Positions 45,403 through 55,162 are shown, counted from the stretch's first letter. The stretch is DNA of 64,000 nucleotides from Clostridium chrysemydis (GCF_015234215.1 NZ_JADEKP010000002.1:393347-457346), one strand, 5' to 3'. Numbers and translations: made by a program. The notes: a model not told the origin generated them from the letters alone.

Positions 45403-46782
45403 ATGTTTATAGACCATAAATTAATTAATAGTATTATAGATGAAACAAAAAATCCAGAGGTAGATGAAGCAAGAAAAGTAATAGAAAAAGCAAAAAGAAA
45501 AGAAAAATTAAGCTATAAAGATATAGCAATTCTTCTATCAACAGAAGACGAAAGTGTAGTTAAAGATATCTACACTTTAGCAGGTGAAATAAAAGAAAGT
45601 ATATACGGAAAAAGAATAGTTATGTTTGCTCCTCTTTATGTAAGTGATTATTGCGTAAACAATTGTGTTTACTGCGGTTATCAAAGATGTAATGAATTTA
45701 AAAGAAGAAAACTAACTATGGAAGAAGTAAAAGAAGAAGTTAAGATTTTAGAAAAAATGGGACATAAAAGATTAGCTTTAGAACTTGGAGAAGACCCAGT
45801 TAATGCGCCGATAGAGTACGTTTTAGATTGCTTAGATACAATTTATAAAACTCAAAACGAAAATGGTGAAATAAGAAGAGTGAATGTGAATATTGCAGCA
45901 ACAACTGTAGAAGAATATAAAATGCTAAAAGAAAAAGGAATAGGAACTTATATACTTTTCCAAGAAACTTACAACAAAGATGTTTACGAGTATATGCATC
46001 CTAAATCACTTAAAAGTAACTATGAATATCATTTAACTGCATTTGATAGAGCTATGGAAGCTGGAATTGACGATGTTGGTGGAGGAGCTTTATTTGGTCT
46101 AGCTAATTACAAATTCGAGGTTTTAGGCTTAATGATGCATAACGCTCATTTAGAAGAAAAGTTTGGAGTAGGTTTTCACACTATATCAGTTCCAAGACTT
46201 AAAAAAGCAAATGGAGTTACAATGGAAAACTTCCCAAATCTTTTAACAGACGAAGAGTTTAAAAGAGTAGTTGCAGTACTTAGAATAGCAGTTCCCTTTA
46301 CTGGGTTAATACTTTCAACTAGAGAAACTAAAGAGATGAGAAAGGAAGTATTAAGATACGGAGTTTCACAAGTATCTGCAGGTTCAAGCACAGGTGTAGG
46401 TGGTTATAAAGATAGAGAAGAAAATGGAAAAGACGATAAGCAATTCCAAACATCTGATGAAAGAAGTCCGCTTGAAGTTATTAATTGGCTTTTAGACGAT
46501 GGATATATCCCAAGTTACTGCACAGCTTGTTATAGAACTGGAAGAACTGGAGATAGATTTATGACTTTAGCAAAATCAGGTGAGATTCAAAAGGTTTGTG
46601 AACCTAACGCTATAACAACTTTAGTAGAATATGCTTTAGACTACGGTGATGAAGCGTTTAAGGAAAAAGCTATAACAACTGCAAAAAAAGTAGCGTCAGA
46701 ACTTAAAGACCCTAAAACTAAAAAAATAGTAGAAAACAATATAGAAAGATTACAAAAGGGTGAAAGAGATCTTTTCTTATAA
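45403..46782 (+). CDS. hydG: [FeFe]-hydrogenase maturase HydG
   Basis: A 459-residue radical SAM tyrosine lyase. The SAM cluster is C84-x3-C88-x2-C91 (CVNNCVYC). The C-terminal auxiliary-cluster motif is CTACYRTGRTGDRFM near residue 371. It cleaves tyrosine to give the CO and CN- ligands of the H-cluster. It starts 13 bp after hydE. Confidence 0.96.
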   Translation: MFIDHKLINSIIDETKNPEVDEARKVIEKAKRKEKLSYKDIAILLSTEDESVVKDIYTLAGEIKESIYGKRIVMFAPLYVSDYCVNNCVYCGYQRCNEFKRRKLTMEEVKEEVKILEKMGHKRLALELGEDPVNAPIEYVLDCLDTIYKTQNENGEIRRVNVNIAATTVEEYKMLKEKGIGTYILFQETYNKDVYEYMHPKSLKSNYEYHLTAFDRAMEAGIDDVGGGALFGLANYKFEVLGLMMHNAHLEEKFGVGFHTISVPRLKKANGVTMENFPNLLTDEEFKRVVAVLRIAVPFTGLILSTRETKEMRKEVLRYGVSQVSAGSSTGVGGYKDREENGKDDKQFQTSDERSPLEVINWLLDDGYIPSYCTACYRTGRTGDRFMTLAKSGEIQKVCEPNAITTLVEYALDYGDEAFKEKAITTAKKVASELKDPKTKKIVENNIERLQKGERDLFL

Positions 46783-46796
46783 TAGGAGATGATATT

Positions 46797-47984
46797 ATGA
46801 ACAGTACACCAAATGCAAATAGAAAACATGTTGCTATTTTTGGTAACACAAATAGCGGAAAGTCTTCACTTATGAATTGTATATTAAATCAAGACGTATC
46901 ATTAGTTTCAGAGGTTATGGGAACTACAACAGACCCAGTTAAAAAAGCTATGGAACTTATAGGTGTCGGACCTATACTTTTAATAGATACAGCAGGACTT
47001 GAAGATACATCAAAGCTTGGGGATTTAAGAAAGAAAAAAACTATGGAAGTTTTAAGAAATACAGACGTTGCAGTTTTTGTTTTAGACGGAAATAGCCCAG
47101 ATTTAGATAGTTTTTATAGATGGAGAAGTGAAGCTAAAAAGTTTAACATTCCATTTATAGTAGCCTTAAATAAATCTGAAATAGCAAATACTGAAATAGT
47201 TAGAAGTTTAAAAGGTAAAAATAAAAACTCAATCTGTACATCTACTGTAACAGGTGAAGGTATAGAAGACCTTAGAAAGCTTATAGGTAACTTAATAGAA
47301 GAAGAAGAGGAAGATAAAAGCTTAATTGGAGATTTAGTTCCTTATGGTGGAAAAGTTATCTTAGTAGTACCAATAGATTCAGAAGCTCCTAAAGGAAGGC
47401 TTATTCTTCCACAAGTTCAACTTATAAGAGATTGCTTAGATAACGGTATAAAAAGCTATGTGGTTCGCGATACTGAACTTGAATCTGCGCTAAGAGATAT
47501 TAAAGATGTAGACTTAGTAGTAACTGACTCACAAGCTTTTAAAGAAGTAAGTAAAATAGTTAAAGAAGATATAAGACTAACTTCTTTTTCAATTCTTTTT
47601 GCTAGACAAAAAGGTGATTTAAATGTGTTTATAGATGGAGTAAATGCTATAAGAAATTTAAAAGAAAATTCTAAGGTTTTAATTTCTGAGAGCTGTACTC
47701 ATAACGTATCTCACGAAGATATAGGTATGGTTAAAATTCCAAACCTTTTAAGAAAATATGTGGGAGGCAATTTAGAGATAGTTCACAGAATGGGAAATGA
47801 TTTTGGAGAGGATATAGAAAATTATGATTTAGTAATTCACTGTGGCGCTTGCATGATTAATAGAAAAACTGTAATAAACAGAATAAACTATTGCAAAGAA
47901 AAAAATGTTCCTATAACTAATTACGGAGTAGTTTTAGCATTTTTAACTGGAATTTTAGAAAGATCAACTGACCACATTAAATAG
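46797..47984 (+). CDS. hydF: [FeFe]-hydrogenase maturation GTPase HydF
   Basis: A 395-residue scaffold GTPase. P-loop GNTNSGKSS is at residues 16-24; DTAG follows in LLIDTAGLED and NKSE in ALNKSEIA. The C-terminal cluster-binding motif is CxH...CxxC (ESCTH and HCGACM). It assembles the diiron subcluster and delivers it to the hydrogenase. No hydrogenase structural gene is in this window, so the maturases act in trans. Confidence 0.96.
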   Translation: MNSTPNANRKHVAIFGNTNSGKSSLMNCILNQDVSLVSEVMGTTTDPVKKAMELIGVGPILLIDTAGLEDTSKLGDLRKKKTMEVLRNTDVAVFVLDGNSPDLDSFYRWRSEAKKFNIPFIVALNKSEIANTEIVRSLKGKNKNSICTSTVTGEGIEDLRKLIGNLIEEEEEDKSLIGDLVPYGGKVILVVPIDSEAPKGRLILPQVQLIRDCLDNGIKSYVVRDTELESALRDIKDVDLVVTDSQAFKEVSKIVKEDIRLTSFSILFARQKGDLNVFIDGVNAIRNLKENSKVLISESCTHNVSHEDIGMVKIPNLLRKYVGGNLEIVHRMGNDFGEDIENYDLVIHCGACMINRKTVINRINYCKEKNVPITNYGVVLAFLTGILERSTDHIK

Positions 47985-48010
47985 ACAATCATATTTGTTT
48001 AGTGTATACT
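47982..48010 (+). promoter_or_regulatory. Promoter of the TPP-controlled operon
   Basis: TAGACA (47982-47987), 17-bp spacer, TATACT (48005-48010). It overlaps the hydF stop codon. Confidence 0.7.
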
Positions 48011-48040
48011 GTTTTTAGAAATAAATAAAATAAATACGCT

Positions 48041-48130
48041 AGGGGAGCTAATAATATTGGCTGAGAGGTAATTTAAAATTACTGACCCTTTTACCTGATA
48101 TGGATAATGCCAACGGAGGGAAGCTTTTAA
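48041..48130 (+). promoter_or_regulatory. TPP riboswitch (THI element)
   Basis: Diagnostic blocks in order are GGGGAGC, GGCTGAGAGG, GACCCTTTTACCTGAT, GGATAATGCC and GGAGGGAAGC. This matches the thiamin pyrophosphate aptamer. It precedes tenA and thiT, a standard TPP-repressed salvage/uptake pair. Confidence 0.95.
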
Positions 48131-48151
48131 TTAATTTAATTATGATTTTTT

Positions 48152-48238
48152 AGGCTTTCTTTATTTAAAGAAAGCCTTTGTTTTTTCATATATCATAAAT
48201 TTAGCTAGTCCTATTAGGTTTTAGGGCTAGCTTTTTTT
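48152..48238 (+). terminator. Two tandem terminators below the TPP aptamer
   Basis: First: AGGCTTTCTTT/AAAGAAAGCCT (48152-48177) then TTGTTTTTT. Second: AGCTAGTCCT/AGGGCTAGCT (48203-48232) with T run that ends at the tenA ribosome site. Both lie downstream of the aptamer, so ligand-bound RNA may be stopped at one or both. Confidence 0.85.
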
Positions 48239-48253
48239 AGGAGGAGAAAATTT

Positions 48254-48916
48254 ATGAAAAAATTTACTGATGAATTATTTGAAGAAGCAAAAGGGATATT
48301 TGATAAATATGTAGAGCATCCCTTTGTAGATGAAATGGGAAAGGGAACTTTAGATAAAGAAAAATTTAGAGATTATCTGATTCAAGATTATTTATATCTT
48401 AAAGATTATGCAAAGGTTTTTTGCATAGGAGTAACTAAAGCAAATACTATGGATGAAATGAGATTTTATTATAAATCAGTTGAAGGTACTATGGAAGACG
48501 AAACTGCAACACATATAAAATATTTAAAAGACTTTGGGTTTACTCCAAAAGAAGTAGAAAATATGGAGATAGATATTATTAATTCAAGCTATACAAATTT
48601 TATGCTAGGAACTGCACTTACAGGTGACCTTTTAGATATAGCTTTAGCTGTGCTTCCTTGCACTTGGAGCTATAACTATATAGGAATAGCTTTAAGAGAT
48701 AAATATAAAGATACATTAGAGAATAACTTTTATAAGCCTTGGATAGATGTATACTGTGATGAATCTTATGATGAATTTACAAGAGAATGGTTAGATTATG
48801 TAGATGAAAAATGCAAAGATTTAAGTGACCATAAAAAAGAAAAACTAAAGAAAATATTTATAATGTCATGTATGCACGAAATGAATTTTTGGGATATGGC
48901 ATATAAAATTAAGTAG
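48254..48916 (+). CDS. tenA: Thiaminase II / aminopyrimidine aminohydrolase TenA
   Basis: A 220-residue, all-helical TenA/PQQC-fold protein. The catalytic cysteine is C136 in AVLPCTWSYNYIG. Conserved acidic and aromatic residues follow (YKDTLENNFYKPWIDVY), and a terminal HEMNFWDMAY. It hydrolyses thiamin or its breakdown product amino-HMP, allowing pyrimidine salvage. First gene after the TPP riboswitch. Confidence 0.93.
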   Translation: MKKFTDELFEEAKGIFDKYVEHPFVDEMGKGTLDKEKFRDYLIQDYLYLKDYAKVFCIGVTKANTMDEMRFYYKSVEGTMEDETATHIKYLKDFGFTPKEVENMEIDIINSSYTNFMLGTALTGDLLDIALAVLPCTWSYNYIGIALRDKYKDTLENNFYKPWIDVYCDESYDEFTREWLDYVDEKCKDLSDHKKEKLKKIFIMSCMHEMNFWDMAYKIK

Positions 48917-48925
48917 GGGATATAA

Positions 48926-49522
48926 ATGATTATAAATAGTTTAATAGTAGCTTTTACAATAATAGTATTTATCTTTTATATAAGAGAACTTCAAAATAAG
49001 CGGTTAAAGACTAGAGAACTTGTAATAATTGGAGTTATGAGCGCTGCATCATTTATACTGCATACTATACAATTTATAAAGTATCCTCAAGGAGGGGGAA
49101 TCACTCTTCTTTCAATGCTTCCGATTTTATTATTATCTATAATTTATGGAGCTCGAGTAGGTATGACATCAGGGCTTATCGTTGGAATATTAGAACTTTT
49201 AATTGGAGGGTTTGTAGTGCATCCTGTTCAAATTTTATTAGATTATATTTTATCAAATATGGTTTTAGGACTTTCGGGTATCTTTGGAAGTGATAAAAAG
49301 TATAAGTATATTTTAGGAAGTGGACTAGCTATGTTTTTAAGTTTAGTTACTTGCATTATTTCAGGTGTAGTATTTTTTGGAAACTTTGCACCAAAGGGAA
49401 TGAATGTACTTTTATATTCTATTATATATAATGGTTCAAGTATGGGAGTTGAAAGTGTAATAACTCTTATAGTTTTATTTTTATTACCAATAAATAAGAT
49501 AAAAAGAATTGCAAATAAATAA
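48926..49522 (+). CDS. thiT: Thiamine ECF transporter S component ThiT
   Basis: A 198-residue membrane protein with about 6 helices. It carries the ThiT-type ALGxxxFIL-like region (MSAASFILHTIQFIKYPQGGGITLLSMLPI), whose PQGG-ITLLSMLP segment is characteristic of the thiamine binder. It works with shared ECF energising subunits not present here. It follows tenA by 9 bp under TPP control. Confidence 0.9.
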   Translation: MIINSLIVAFTIIVFIFYIRELQNKRLKTRELVIIGVMSAASFILHTIQFIKYPQGGGITLLSMLPILLLSIIYGARVGMTSGLIVGILELLIGGFVVHPVQILLDYILSNMVLGLSGIFGSDKKYKYILGSGLAMFLSLVTCIISGVVFFGNFAPKGMNVLLYSIIYNGSSMGVESVITLIVLFLLPINKIKRIANK

Positions 49523-49586
49523 TATTATCTAAATCTTTATGTTATACTAGCAAAAGAAAGTATAACGTAAAGATGGAGATATATAT

Positions 49587-51020
49587 ATGAAAAACGAATT
49601 TACAAAATTTAAAATAAATGAAAAAATAATAAAATCGTTAGATGAGTTAGGTTTTTTTAAGCCTACAGAAGTTCAAGATAAGGTTATAGGTGAAGCTCTA
49701 TTAAATAAAGATTTAATAGTTAAAGCAAAAACAGGAAGCGGAAAAACTTTAGCTTTTGGAATTCCTTTAATAGAAAGGTCAGAGTTTTTAGAAGAAACTC
49801 CTAAAACTTTAATCCTTGCCCCTACTCGTGAACTTGCAATTCAAATAAAAGAAGAGCTATCTAATATAGGTAGACATAAAAAAATTAAGGTTGTAACTTT
49901 AATTGGAAAAGAATCTTTTAAAGATCAAGAAAAAAGTTTAAAAGATAAATGTCAAATAGTAGTCGGAACTCCAGGAAGGGTTTTAGACCACTTAGATAGA
50001 GGGACTTTAAATGGTAGCAACATAAAATATTTAGTTATAGATGAAGCTGATGAAATGTTTAATATGGGCTTTATAAGTCAAATTTCAGGTGTCTTTAGAA
50101 GAATTTCTAAAAGAAAAGTAACTATGATTTTTTCAGCAACATTTAAAGAGGAAATCAAAAAGCTTAGTGAAGAATATATGGATAGACCTATACTTATAGA
50201 TATTAAAGGTGCATCAGTATCAAATGAAGATATAAGCCATAGCTTAGTTAAGGTAGAAGGTAATTTAAAACTTCAAACTTTAAATAATATATTACTTAAT
50301 GAGGGACCTAAAAGAGCTGTAGTTTTTTGTAGGACTAAAGATAATGTAGCTAAAGTTTATGAGTATTTAAAATCTTTTGGATACTCTGTAGATTTTATTC
50401 ACGGAGATAATTTGCAAAAAGATAGAAATAGAAAAATGAATAGTTTTAAAGACGGAGATTATAGAATTTTAGTAGCTACTGATATAGTTTCAAGAGGAAT
50501 TGATGTTGAGGATATATCACACGTTATAAATGTTGATATCCCAGTAGAAAAAGAAGCTTATGTTCATAGAATCGGTAGAACAGGGAGAAATGGTAATAAA
50601 GGAAAGTCTATTACTTTTGTAACTCCTTTTGAAGATAAGTATTTAGATAGAATTGAAGAATATATAGGTTTTAATATAGAGGATTACTCAAAGGATTTAG
50701 ATAATTTACCTATAAATAAAGCTAATATAGAAGTTTTAAAATCAATACCATTAAAAACTATTAAAAGAGAAAAAGCTAAATCTAAAGTTATGAAGATTTA
50801 TCTAAATGGTGGAAAAAAGAAAAAGATAAGAAAGATAGATATAGTTGGTACTATTTTAAGTATTGAAAGCATAACAGCTGATGATGTTGGAGTTATAGAA
50901 ATAAATGATTCAGGGTCTTATGTTGATATATTAAATGGTAAAGGACAAATAGTCTTAAACGAGTTAAAAAAGAAAAAGATTAAAGGAAAAACTTTAAAGA
51001 TAGAAAAAGCAAAAGGATAG
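49587..51020 (+). CDS. DEAD-box RNA helicase, DbpA-like
   Basis: A 477-residue DEAD-box helicase. The Q motif is near residue 30, motif I AKTGSGKT at residues 47-54, then PTRELAIQ, IDEADEM, FSATF and HRIGRTGR. The last ~75 residues (from KVMKIYLNGGKKKKIRKIDIVG) form a DbpA-type RNA-binding domain, which targets 23S rRNA in DbpA/YxiN. Probable role in ribosome assembly. Terminator overlaps its stop. Confidence 0.9.
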   Translation: MKNEFTKFKINEKIIKSLDELGFFKPTEVQDKVIGEALLNKDLIVKAKTGSGKTLAFGIPLIERSEFLEETPKTLILAPTRELAIQIKEELSNIGRHKKIKVVTLIGKESFKDQEKSLKDKCQIVVGTPGRVLDHLDRGTLNGSNIKYLVIDEADEMFNMGFISQISGVFRRISKRKVTMIFSATFKEEIKKLSEEYMDRPILIDIKGASVSNEDISHSLVKVEGNLKLQTLNNILLNEGPKRAVVFCRTKDNVAKVYEYLKSFGYSVDFIHGDNLQKDRNRKMNSFKDGDYRILVATDIVSRGIDVEDISHVINVDIPVEKEAYVHRIGRTGRNGNKGKSITFVTPFEDKYLDRIEEYIGFNIEDYSKDLDNLPINKANIEVLKSIPLKTIKREKAKSKVMKIYLNGGKKKKIRKIDIVGTILSIESITADDVGVIEINDSGSYVDILNGKGQIVLNELKKKKIKGKTLKIEKAKG

Positions 51021-51045
51021 CCAAAATTTTGGCTATCCTTTTTTG
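51012..51045 (+). terminator. Terminator
   Basis: AAAGGATAGCCAAAA/TTTTGGCTATCCTTT hairpin with T run; the stem covers the stop codon. Confidence 0.92.
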
Positions 51046-51149
51046 TTTTAAAATAAATGTTAAATATATAACTAGTTAAATATAATTTATTTAGTATATC
51101 TAAATGTAAATATATTAATTATTTAAATGGAAGTATATTGAAAACTTTA

Positions 51150-51225
51150 AACTGTCATTTAGAATTACAGTGTAATTAAAAATGACAGTTATTCAAAGTG
51201 TAAGTGTAATTTTTAATTACACTTA
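51150..51225. promoter_or_regulatory. Two inverted repeats, probable upstream activator sites
   Basis: Repeat A pairs AACTGTCATTT (51150-51160) with AAATGACAGTT (51180-51190), with an inner AATTAC/GTAATT. Repeat B pairs TAAGTGTAATT (51201-51211) with AATTACACTTA (51215-51225). Both contain GTGTAATT. Their centres lie about 60-105 bp upstream of a -24/-12 promoter, the usual zone for sigma-54 activator binding. Confidence 0.6.
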
Positions 51226-51271
51226 TCAAAAGAGGATAGATAGAAAATTAACAAAGTGGATTAAAACAATG

Positions 51272-51289
51272 TTGGCATAAAAATTGCTA
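51272..51289 (+). promoter_or_regulatory. Sigma-54 (-24/-12) promoter
   Basis: TTGGCATAAAAATTGCTA has the -24 GG (51274-51275) and -12 GC (51286-51287) separated by exactly 10 bases, with TTGGCA and TTGC blocks as in the consensus. It lies about 66 bp before the DMT permease start. Confidence 0.82.
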
Positions 51290-51354
51290 GATATATAAAC
51301 GGAAAAAATTATAACCATATTTAAAAAGAATAATACAAAAGAAGGGAAATTATT

Positions 51355-52389
51355 ATGGATAACAAAAAGTTTAAAAAAGGTCTGATGTTTGGTATTTTAG
51401 TAGGTTTAGCTTGGGGGCTTGACGGAGTCTTAATGGGAAGAGTTGGTTTAGATAAGATTTTTAATGATTTTAGTTTTGCGGCCTCACAAGGAGTTCAAAA
51501 TGCAGCATTTGAATTCTCACCATTAGTTACAGCATTTTTTCACGAAGGATTTTGCTTTGTTTGGGTTGCTTTAGTTTTATTATTTAGTAAACAGTTAAAG
51601 CATGTATTTTATCTTTTATTTAAGACTAAAAAAGGAAGAGCTGCAGCTATAGCTGCTTTAGTTGGTTCACCAATTGGTATGAGCGCTTATCTTTTAAGTA
51701 TTAAATATGCAACAGCGCCATACGCTTCAAGTATTTCAGTAATATATCCAGGTGTTGGAGCTATACTTTCTTATTTTATATTAAAAGAAAAATTATCTAT
51801 TAGAGCTATGATTGGAATTTGTATAAGTTTATTAGGGTCATTTATGCTTGGATTTAATCCATCAGGTGATGTTCCTGAAACATTTTTCATGGGAATAATG
51901 TTTGCAATTGTTGCTGTATTTGGTTGGGCTCTTGAAGGAGTTATTATAGGATTTGCTATGAAACATATAAAAGGAGAAGATGATGTTGAAGCTTCTCCAC
52001 AGCAATTCTTATGTTTAAGATACTTAGTTTCTACATTAGCTTATGCAATTATAGTATTACCAGTAATTGGAGGATATCCATTAGCAGGATATATAGTAAA
52101 ATCAGGAATGGTATTTAACTATGCAGGAATAGCTATACTTGGTGCGATTACTTATCTTTCATGGTATAAAGCAGTAGATTTAATCGGTGCTGCTATGGGT
52201 ACAGCTTTAAATAGTACAGCGGCATTATGGGTAATAATATTTAGTGCAGTTTTATTTGGAAGTAAGATAACAGTAAGCCTAGCTTTATGGGGAGTTGTAA
52301 TAGTATTTGGAGTATTTATTTTCGCAATAGACCCAAAAAGCTTTGGAAAAAAGAAAACTGAAACTTTAGATAGTGAAAATATAATGTAA
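51355..52389 (+). CDS. DMT-superfamily (EamA) permease
   Basis: A 344-residue membrane protein with about 10 helices in two EamA halves (GILVGLAWGLDGVLMGR in the first; GIMFAIVAVFGWALEGVIIG starting the second). Substrate unknown; relatives export amino acids, nucleosides or metabolites. It is the first gene after the sigma-54 promoter and precedes a large redox flavoprotein by 82 bp. That gap holds a weak hairpin but no clear terminator. Confidence 0.82.
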   Translation: MDNKKFKKGLMFGILVGLAWGLDGVLMGRVGLDKIFNDFSFAASQGVQNAAFEFSPLVTAFFHEGFCFVWVALVLLFSKQLKHVFYLLFKTKKGRAAAIAALVGSPIGMSAYLLSIKYATAPYASSISVIYPGVGAILSYFILKEKLSIRAMIGICISLLGSFMLGFNPSGDVPETFFMGIMFAIVAVFGWALEGVIIGFAMKHIKGEDDVEASPQQFLCLRYLVSTLAYAIIVLPVIGGYPLAGYIVKSGMVFNYAGIAILGAITYLSWYKAVDLIGAAMGTALNSTAALWVIIFSAVLFGSKITVSLALWGVVIVFGVFIFAIDPKSFGKKKTETLDSENIM

Positions 52390-52471
52390 TTTTAAAAAGG
52401 CAAGACAATTATCAAAAAATTGATAATTGTTTGCTTTTATATATTGTTAAGTTAATTTTAGGAGTTTAATT

Positions 52472-55060
52472 ATGTTGAAAAAAGAAATAATAGATAATAT
52501 GAAAAATATAGTTGATAACTGTATGGGGGATTCAGAGGCTGCGTGCGTTGCAACTTGCCCTATGCATACTGACGTTAAAAGTTATGTAAGATTAATTAAA
52601 GAAGATAAAGGTTTTGAAGCTATAAAGGTAATAAGAGAAAATCTTTTTATTCCAGGAAGCTTAGGTAGAATTTGTGCTCACCCTTGCGAAAAAGAGTGTA
52701 AATGGAATGAAGGAAAGAGTCCTATGGCTATAGCGTCTTTAAAAAGATACGCAGCAGATAATTTTGATAAAGAAGAAAATTGGGATTTAAATATAAAACC
52801 TTTAAATGGTAAAAGAGTCGCTATAATAGGGGCTGGTCCTTCAGGACTACAAGCATCATTAGAACTTAGAAGAGAAGGGTTTAGTGTAACTGTATTTGAA
52901 AAGCTTCCTTTAAGAGGCGGAATGATGGCAGTAGGTATTCCAGAATATAGACTTCCAAGAAATATATTAGAAAAAGAAATAAGTTATTTAGATAAATTAG
53001 GTGTAGAATTTAAACTTAACTGTGAAATAGGAAAAGATATTAAATTCGAAGAATTAGAAAAAGAATTCAATAGTATAATTGTAGCAGTTGGTAAGCATGA
53101 TGGAAGAGTAGATAGAAGCTTAAATAACTTTGATGCTGAGGGAGTATTTAGTGCAGCAGAGTATTTAAAAGAAGCCTCATTAACTAGGAACGTAGAAAAA
53201 GCAGGTAAAAAAGTTTTAGTAGTTGGCGGCGGAGATGTTGCTATGGACTGCTGTAGAGTTTCAAAGAGAATAGAAAATGTAGAAGAAGTTTATTCAATAT
53301 GCTTAGAAGAGAGTTTTGATAAAATGGCTTCATCTAATCATGAAATTAAAGGTGCTATAGCTGAAGGGGTTATATTTAACCATGCTAAGGCTATAAAAGA
53401 AATAAAAGTAGATGAAAATAATAGAGTTATAGGGGTTATTTTAAAGAAATGTTTACGTATGTTTAATGAAGATGGAATGTTTGCACCAACATTTGATGAT
53501 AATAAAACTACTGATTTAGAAGTAGATACGATAGTATTTGCTATAGGACAAGGTGTTGATTCAAGCTTTGCAGAAGGTAAATTAGAACAAGCTAGAAATA
53601 CTGCTTTTGTTTGTGATCCTCAAACATTACAATCAAAAGAAAACAATAAAGTTTTCTTTGCAGGAGATGCTTCAGGACAATCAGTTATAGTTATTCAAGC
53701 TATGGCAACAGGAAGAAGAGCTGCCGAATCAGTTATTAGATTCTTAAATGATGAGTCATTAACAGAAAACAGAAAAATTGAAGATACTTCTAGCTTCCAA
53801 ACAAAGTTAAATATACCAACAGATTGGAGTGGAATTGCTGGTTTAAGAGAAGATATGGCAGAACTTGATCCAAAAATTCGAGTAAAATCATTTGATGAAG
53901 TTTCCTTAGGATACACTAAAGAAGAAGCCTTAAGAGAGTCAAACAGATGTAGACAATGTGAATGTAAACTTTGCATGAAAGAATGTTTAATGCTTAGAGA
54001 ATATACAGAGTGTCCAAAGAAATTATTTAGTGAGTACCTAAAAAAAGGTTATGAAAATATGGATAAAATGATAGCATATTCTTGCAATCAATGTAGTCAG
54101 TGCACTATAGTTTGTCCTAATAGCTTTAATATAAAAGATAATTTCATAGCTATGAAAGAAGACTTTGCAGAAAAAAATAATGGACAAGCTATTATAAAAG
54201 AATTAGAGTTTTGTGCAAATCAGCAAGAAAAAGAATCAAGTGAAGAGTACTCAACGACGGTTAAGGCAAATCACGGAGAAGCAAAGAAAACTAAATATGT
54301 TTATGTTCCAGGGTGTACAGTTCCAGCATATACGCCTGAAGGAAGTGATGCAGTATTAAATCACTTAAAAGAAACATTAGGTGAAGAAAACGTAGGGGCA
54401 GTACTTCAGTGCTGCGGTAAAGTTTCACTTTTAGTTGGTGAAAAGAGAAGATATTTAGATATAAATAAAAAAGTTATTGATGTATTTGATGAAATGGGAG
54501 CTGAGGTCATAGTAACTGTTTGTCCTTCATGTTATCAAGTATATAAAGATACAGCTAAAAATCAGAAAGTTATATCATACTGGGATTTAATAAGAAATAA
54601 AATAGGAATGCCAAAACAAGCAAAAGATAAGGGCAATGATTCTGATGTAGTATTTAATATTCATGATTCATGTGTAACTAGAGATGTTATATCACATCAC
54701 GAGAGTGTAAGGTGGATGTTAGATAAAATGGGATATAAGTGGTCAGAAATAGAACATAACGGTAAAAATACAAGATGCTGCGGAGTTGGTGGAATGGCAT
54801 GTAGCGCAAACCCACCATTATATGAAAAATTATACAACAGAAGAAAAAATGATTTTAATTCGGACTCTGTTGTAACTTATTGTGGTTCATGTAGAGGAAC
54901 TATGGAAGCTTCAGGTATGGATGCTATCCATATTTTAGACCTAATGTATGGACCTACTCATATGAAAAAAGATAAGAAAAAAAGAGGGTATAAAAACGAA
55001 GAAGAAATGTGGAAAAATAGATTAGCTACAAAAGCTAAATTTGATAAGCATAATAAATAG
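52472..55060 (+). CDS. Fusion of GltD-like flavoprotein and HdrB-like CCG domains
   Basis: An 862-residue iron-sulfur flavoprotein. Residues ~1-100 are the Cys-rich Fe-S domain of glutamate-synthase small subunits (C17, C25, C29 and CAHPCEKEC). FAD motif IIGAGPSG is near 116 and the NADPH motif VVGGGDVAMD near 249. A ferredoxin-like pair of cysteine clusters is at about 491-550 (CRQCECKLCMKEC; CNQCSQCTIVC). Two CCG modules follow, near 612-686 (GC, QCCGK, CPSC) and 730-807 (DSC, RCCGVGG, CGSC), as in the HdrB/LUD-type oxidoreductases. Likely role: NAD(P)H-linked electron transfer to a thiol/disulfide or organic acid. No glutamate synthase large subunit adjoins. Confidence 0.88.
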   Translation: MLKKEIIDNMKNIVDNCMGDSEAACVATCPMHTDVKSYVRLIKEDKGFEAIKVIRENLFIPGSLGRICAHPCEKECKWNEGKSPMAIASLKRYAADNFDKEENWDLNIKPLNGKRVAIIGAGPSGLQASLELRREGFSVTVFEKLPLRGGMMAVGIPEYRLPRNILEKEISYLDKLGVEFKLNCEIGKDIKFEELEKEFNSIIVAVGKHDGRVDRSLNNFDAEGVFSAAEYLKEASLTRNVEKAGKKVLVVGGGDVAMDCCRVSKRIENVEEVYSICLEESFDKMASSNHEIKGAIAEGVIFNHAKAIKEIKVDENNRVIGVILKKCLRMFNEDGMFAPTFDDNKTTDLEVDTIVFAIGQGVDSSFAEGKLEQARNTAFVCDPQTLQSKENNKVFFAGDASGQSVIVIQAMATGRRAAESVIRFLNDESLTENRKIEDTSSFQTKLNIPTDWSGIAGLREDMAELDPKIRVKSFDEVSLGYTKEEALRESNRCRQCECKLCMKECLMLREYTECPKKLFSEYLKKGYENMDKMIAYSCNQCSQCTIVCPNSFNIKDNFIAMKEDFAEKNNGQAIIKELEFCANQQEKESSEEYSTTVKANHGEAKKTKYVYVPGCTVPAYTPEGSDAVLNHLKETLGEENVGAVLQCCGKVSLLVGEKRRYLDINKKVIDVFDEMGAEVIVTVCPSCYQVYKDTAKNQKVISYWDLIRNKIGMPKQAKDKGNDSDVVFNIHDSCVTRDVISHHESVRWMLDKMGYKWSEIEHNGKNTRCCGVGGMACSANPPLYEKLYNRRKNDFNSDSVVTYCGSCRGTMEASGMDAIHILDLMYGPTHMKKDKKKRGYKNEEEMWKNRLATKAKFDKHNK

Positions 55061-55066
55061 TTTTAT

Positions 55067-55102
55067 TAATAACCTATCTATAAAAGGATAGGTTATTTTT
55101 TG
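55067..55102 (+). terminator. Terminator
   Basis: AATAACCTATC/GATAGGTTATT hairpin with T run. Confidence 0.9.
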
Positions 55103-55162
55103 TTTTTAAAATAATAATTAATGATATATAATTAAACTATTAATATCTTTGGGGGTTATACT

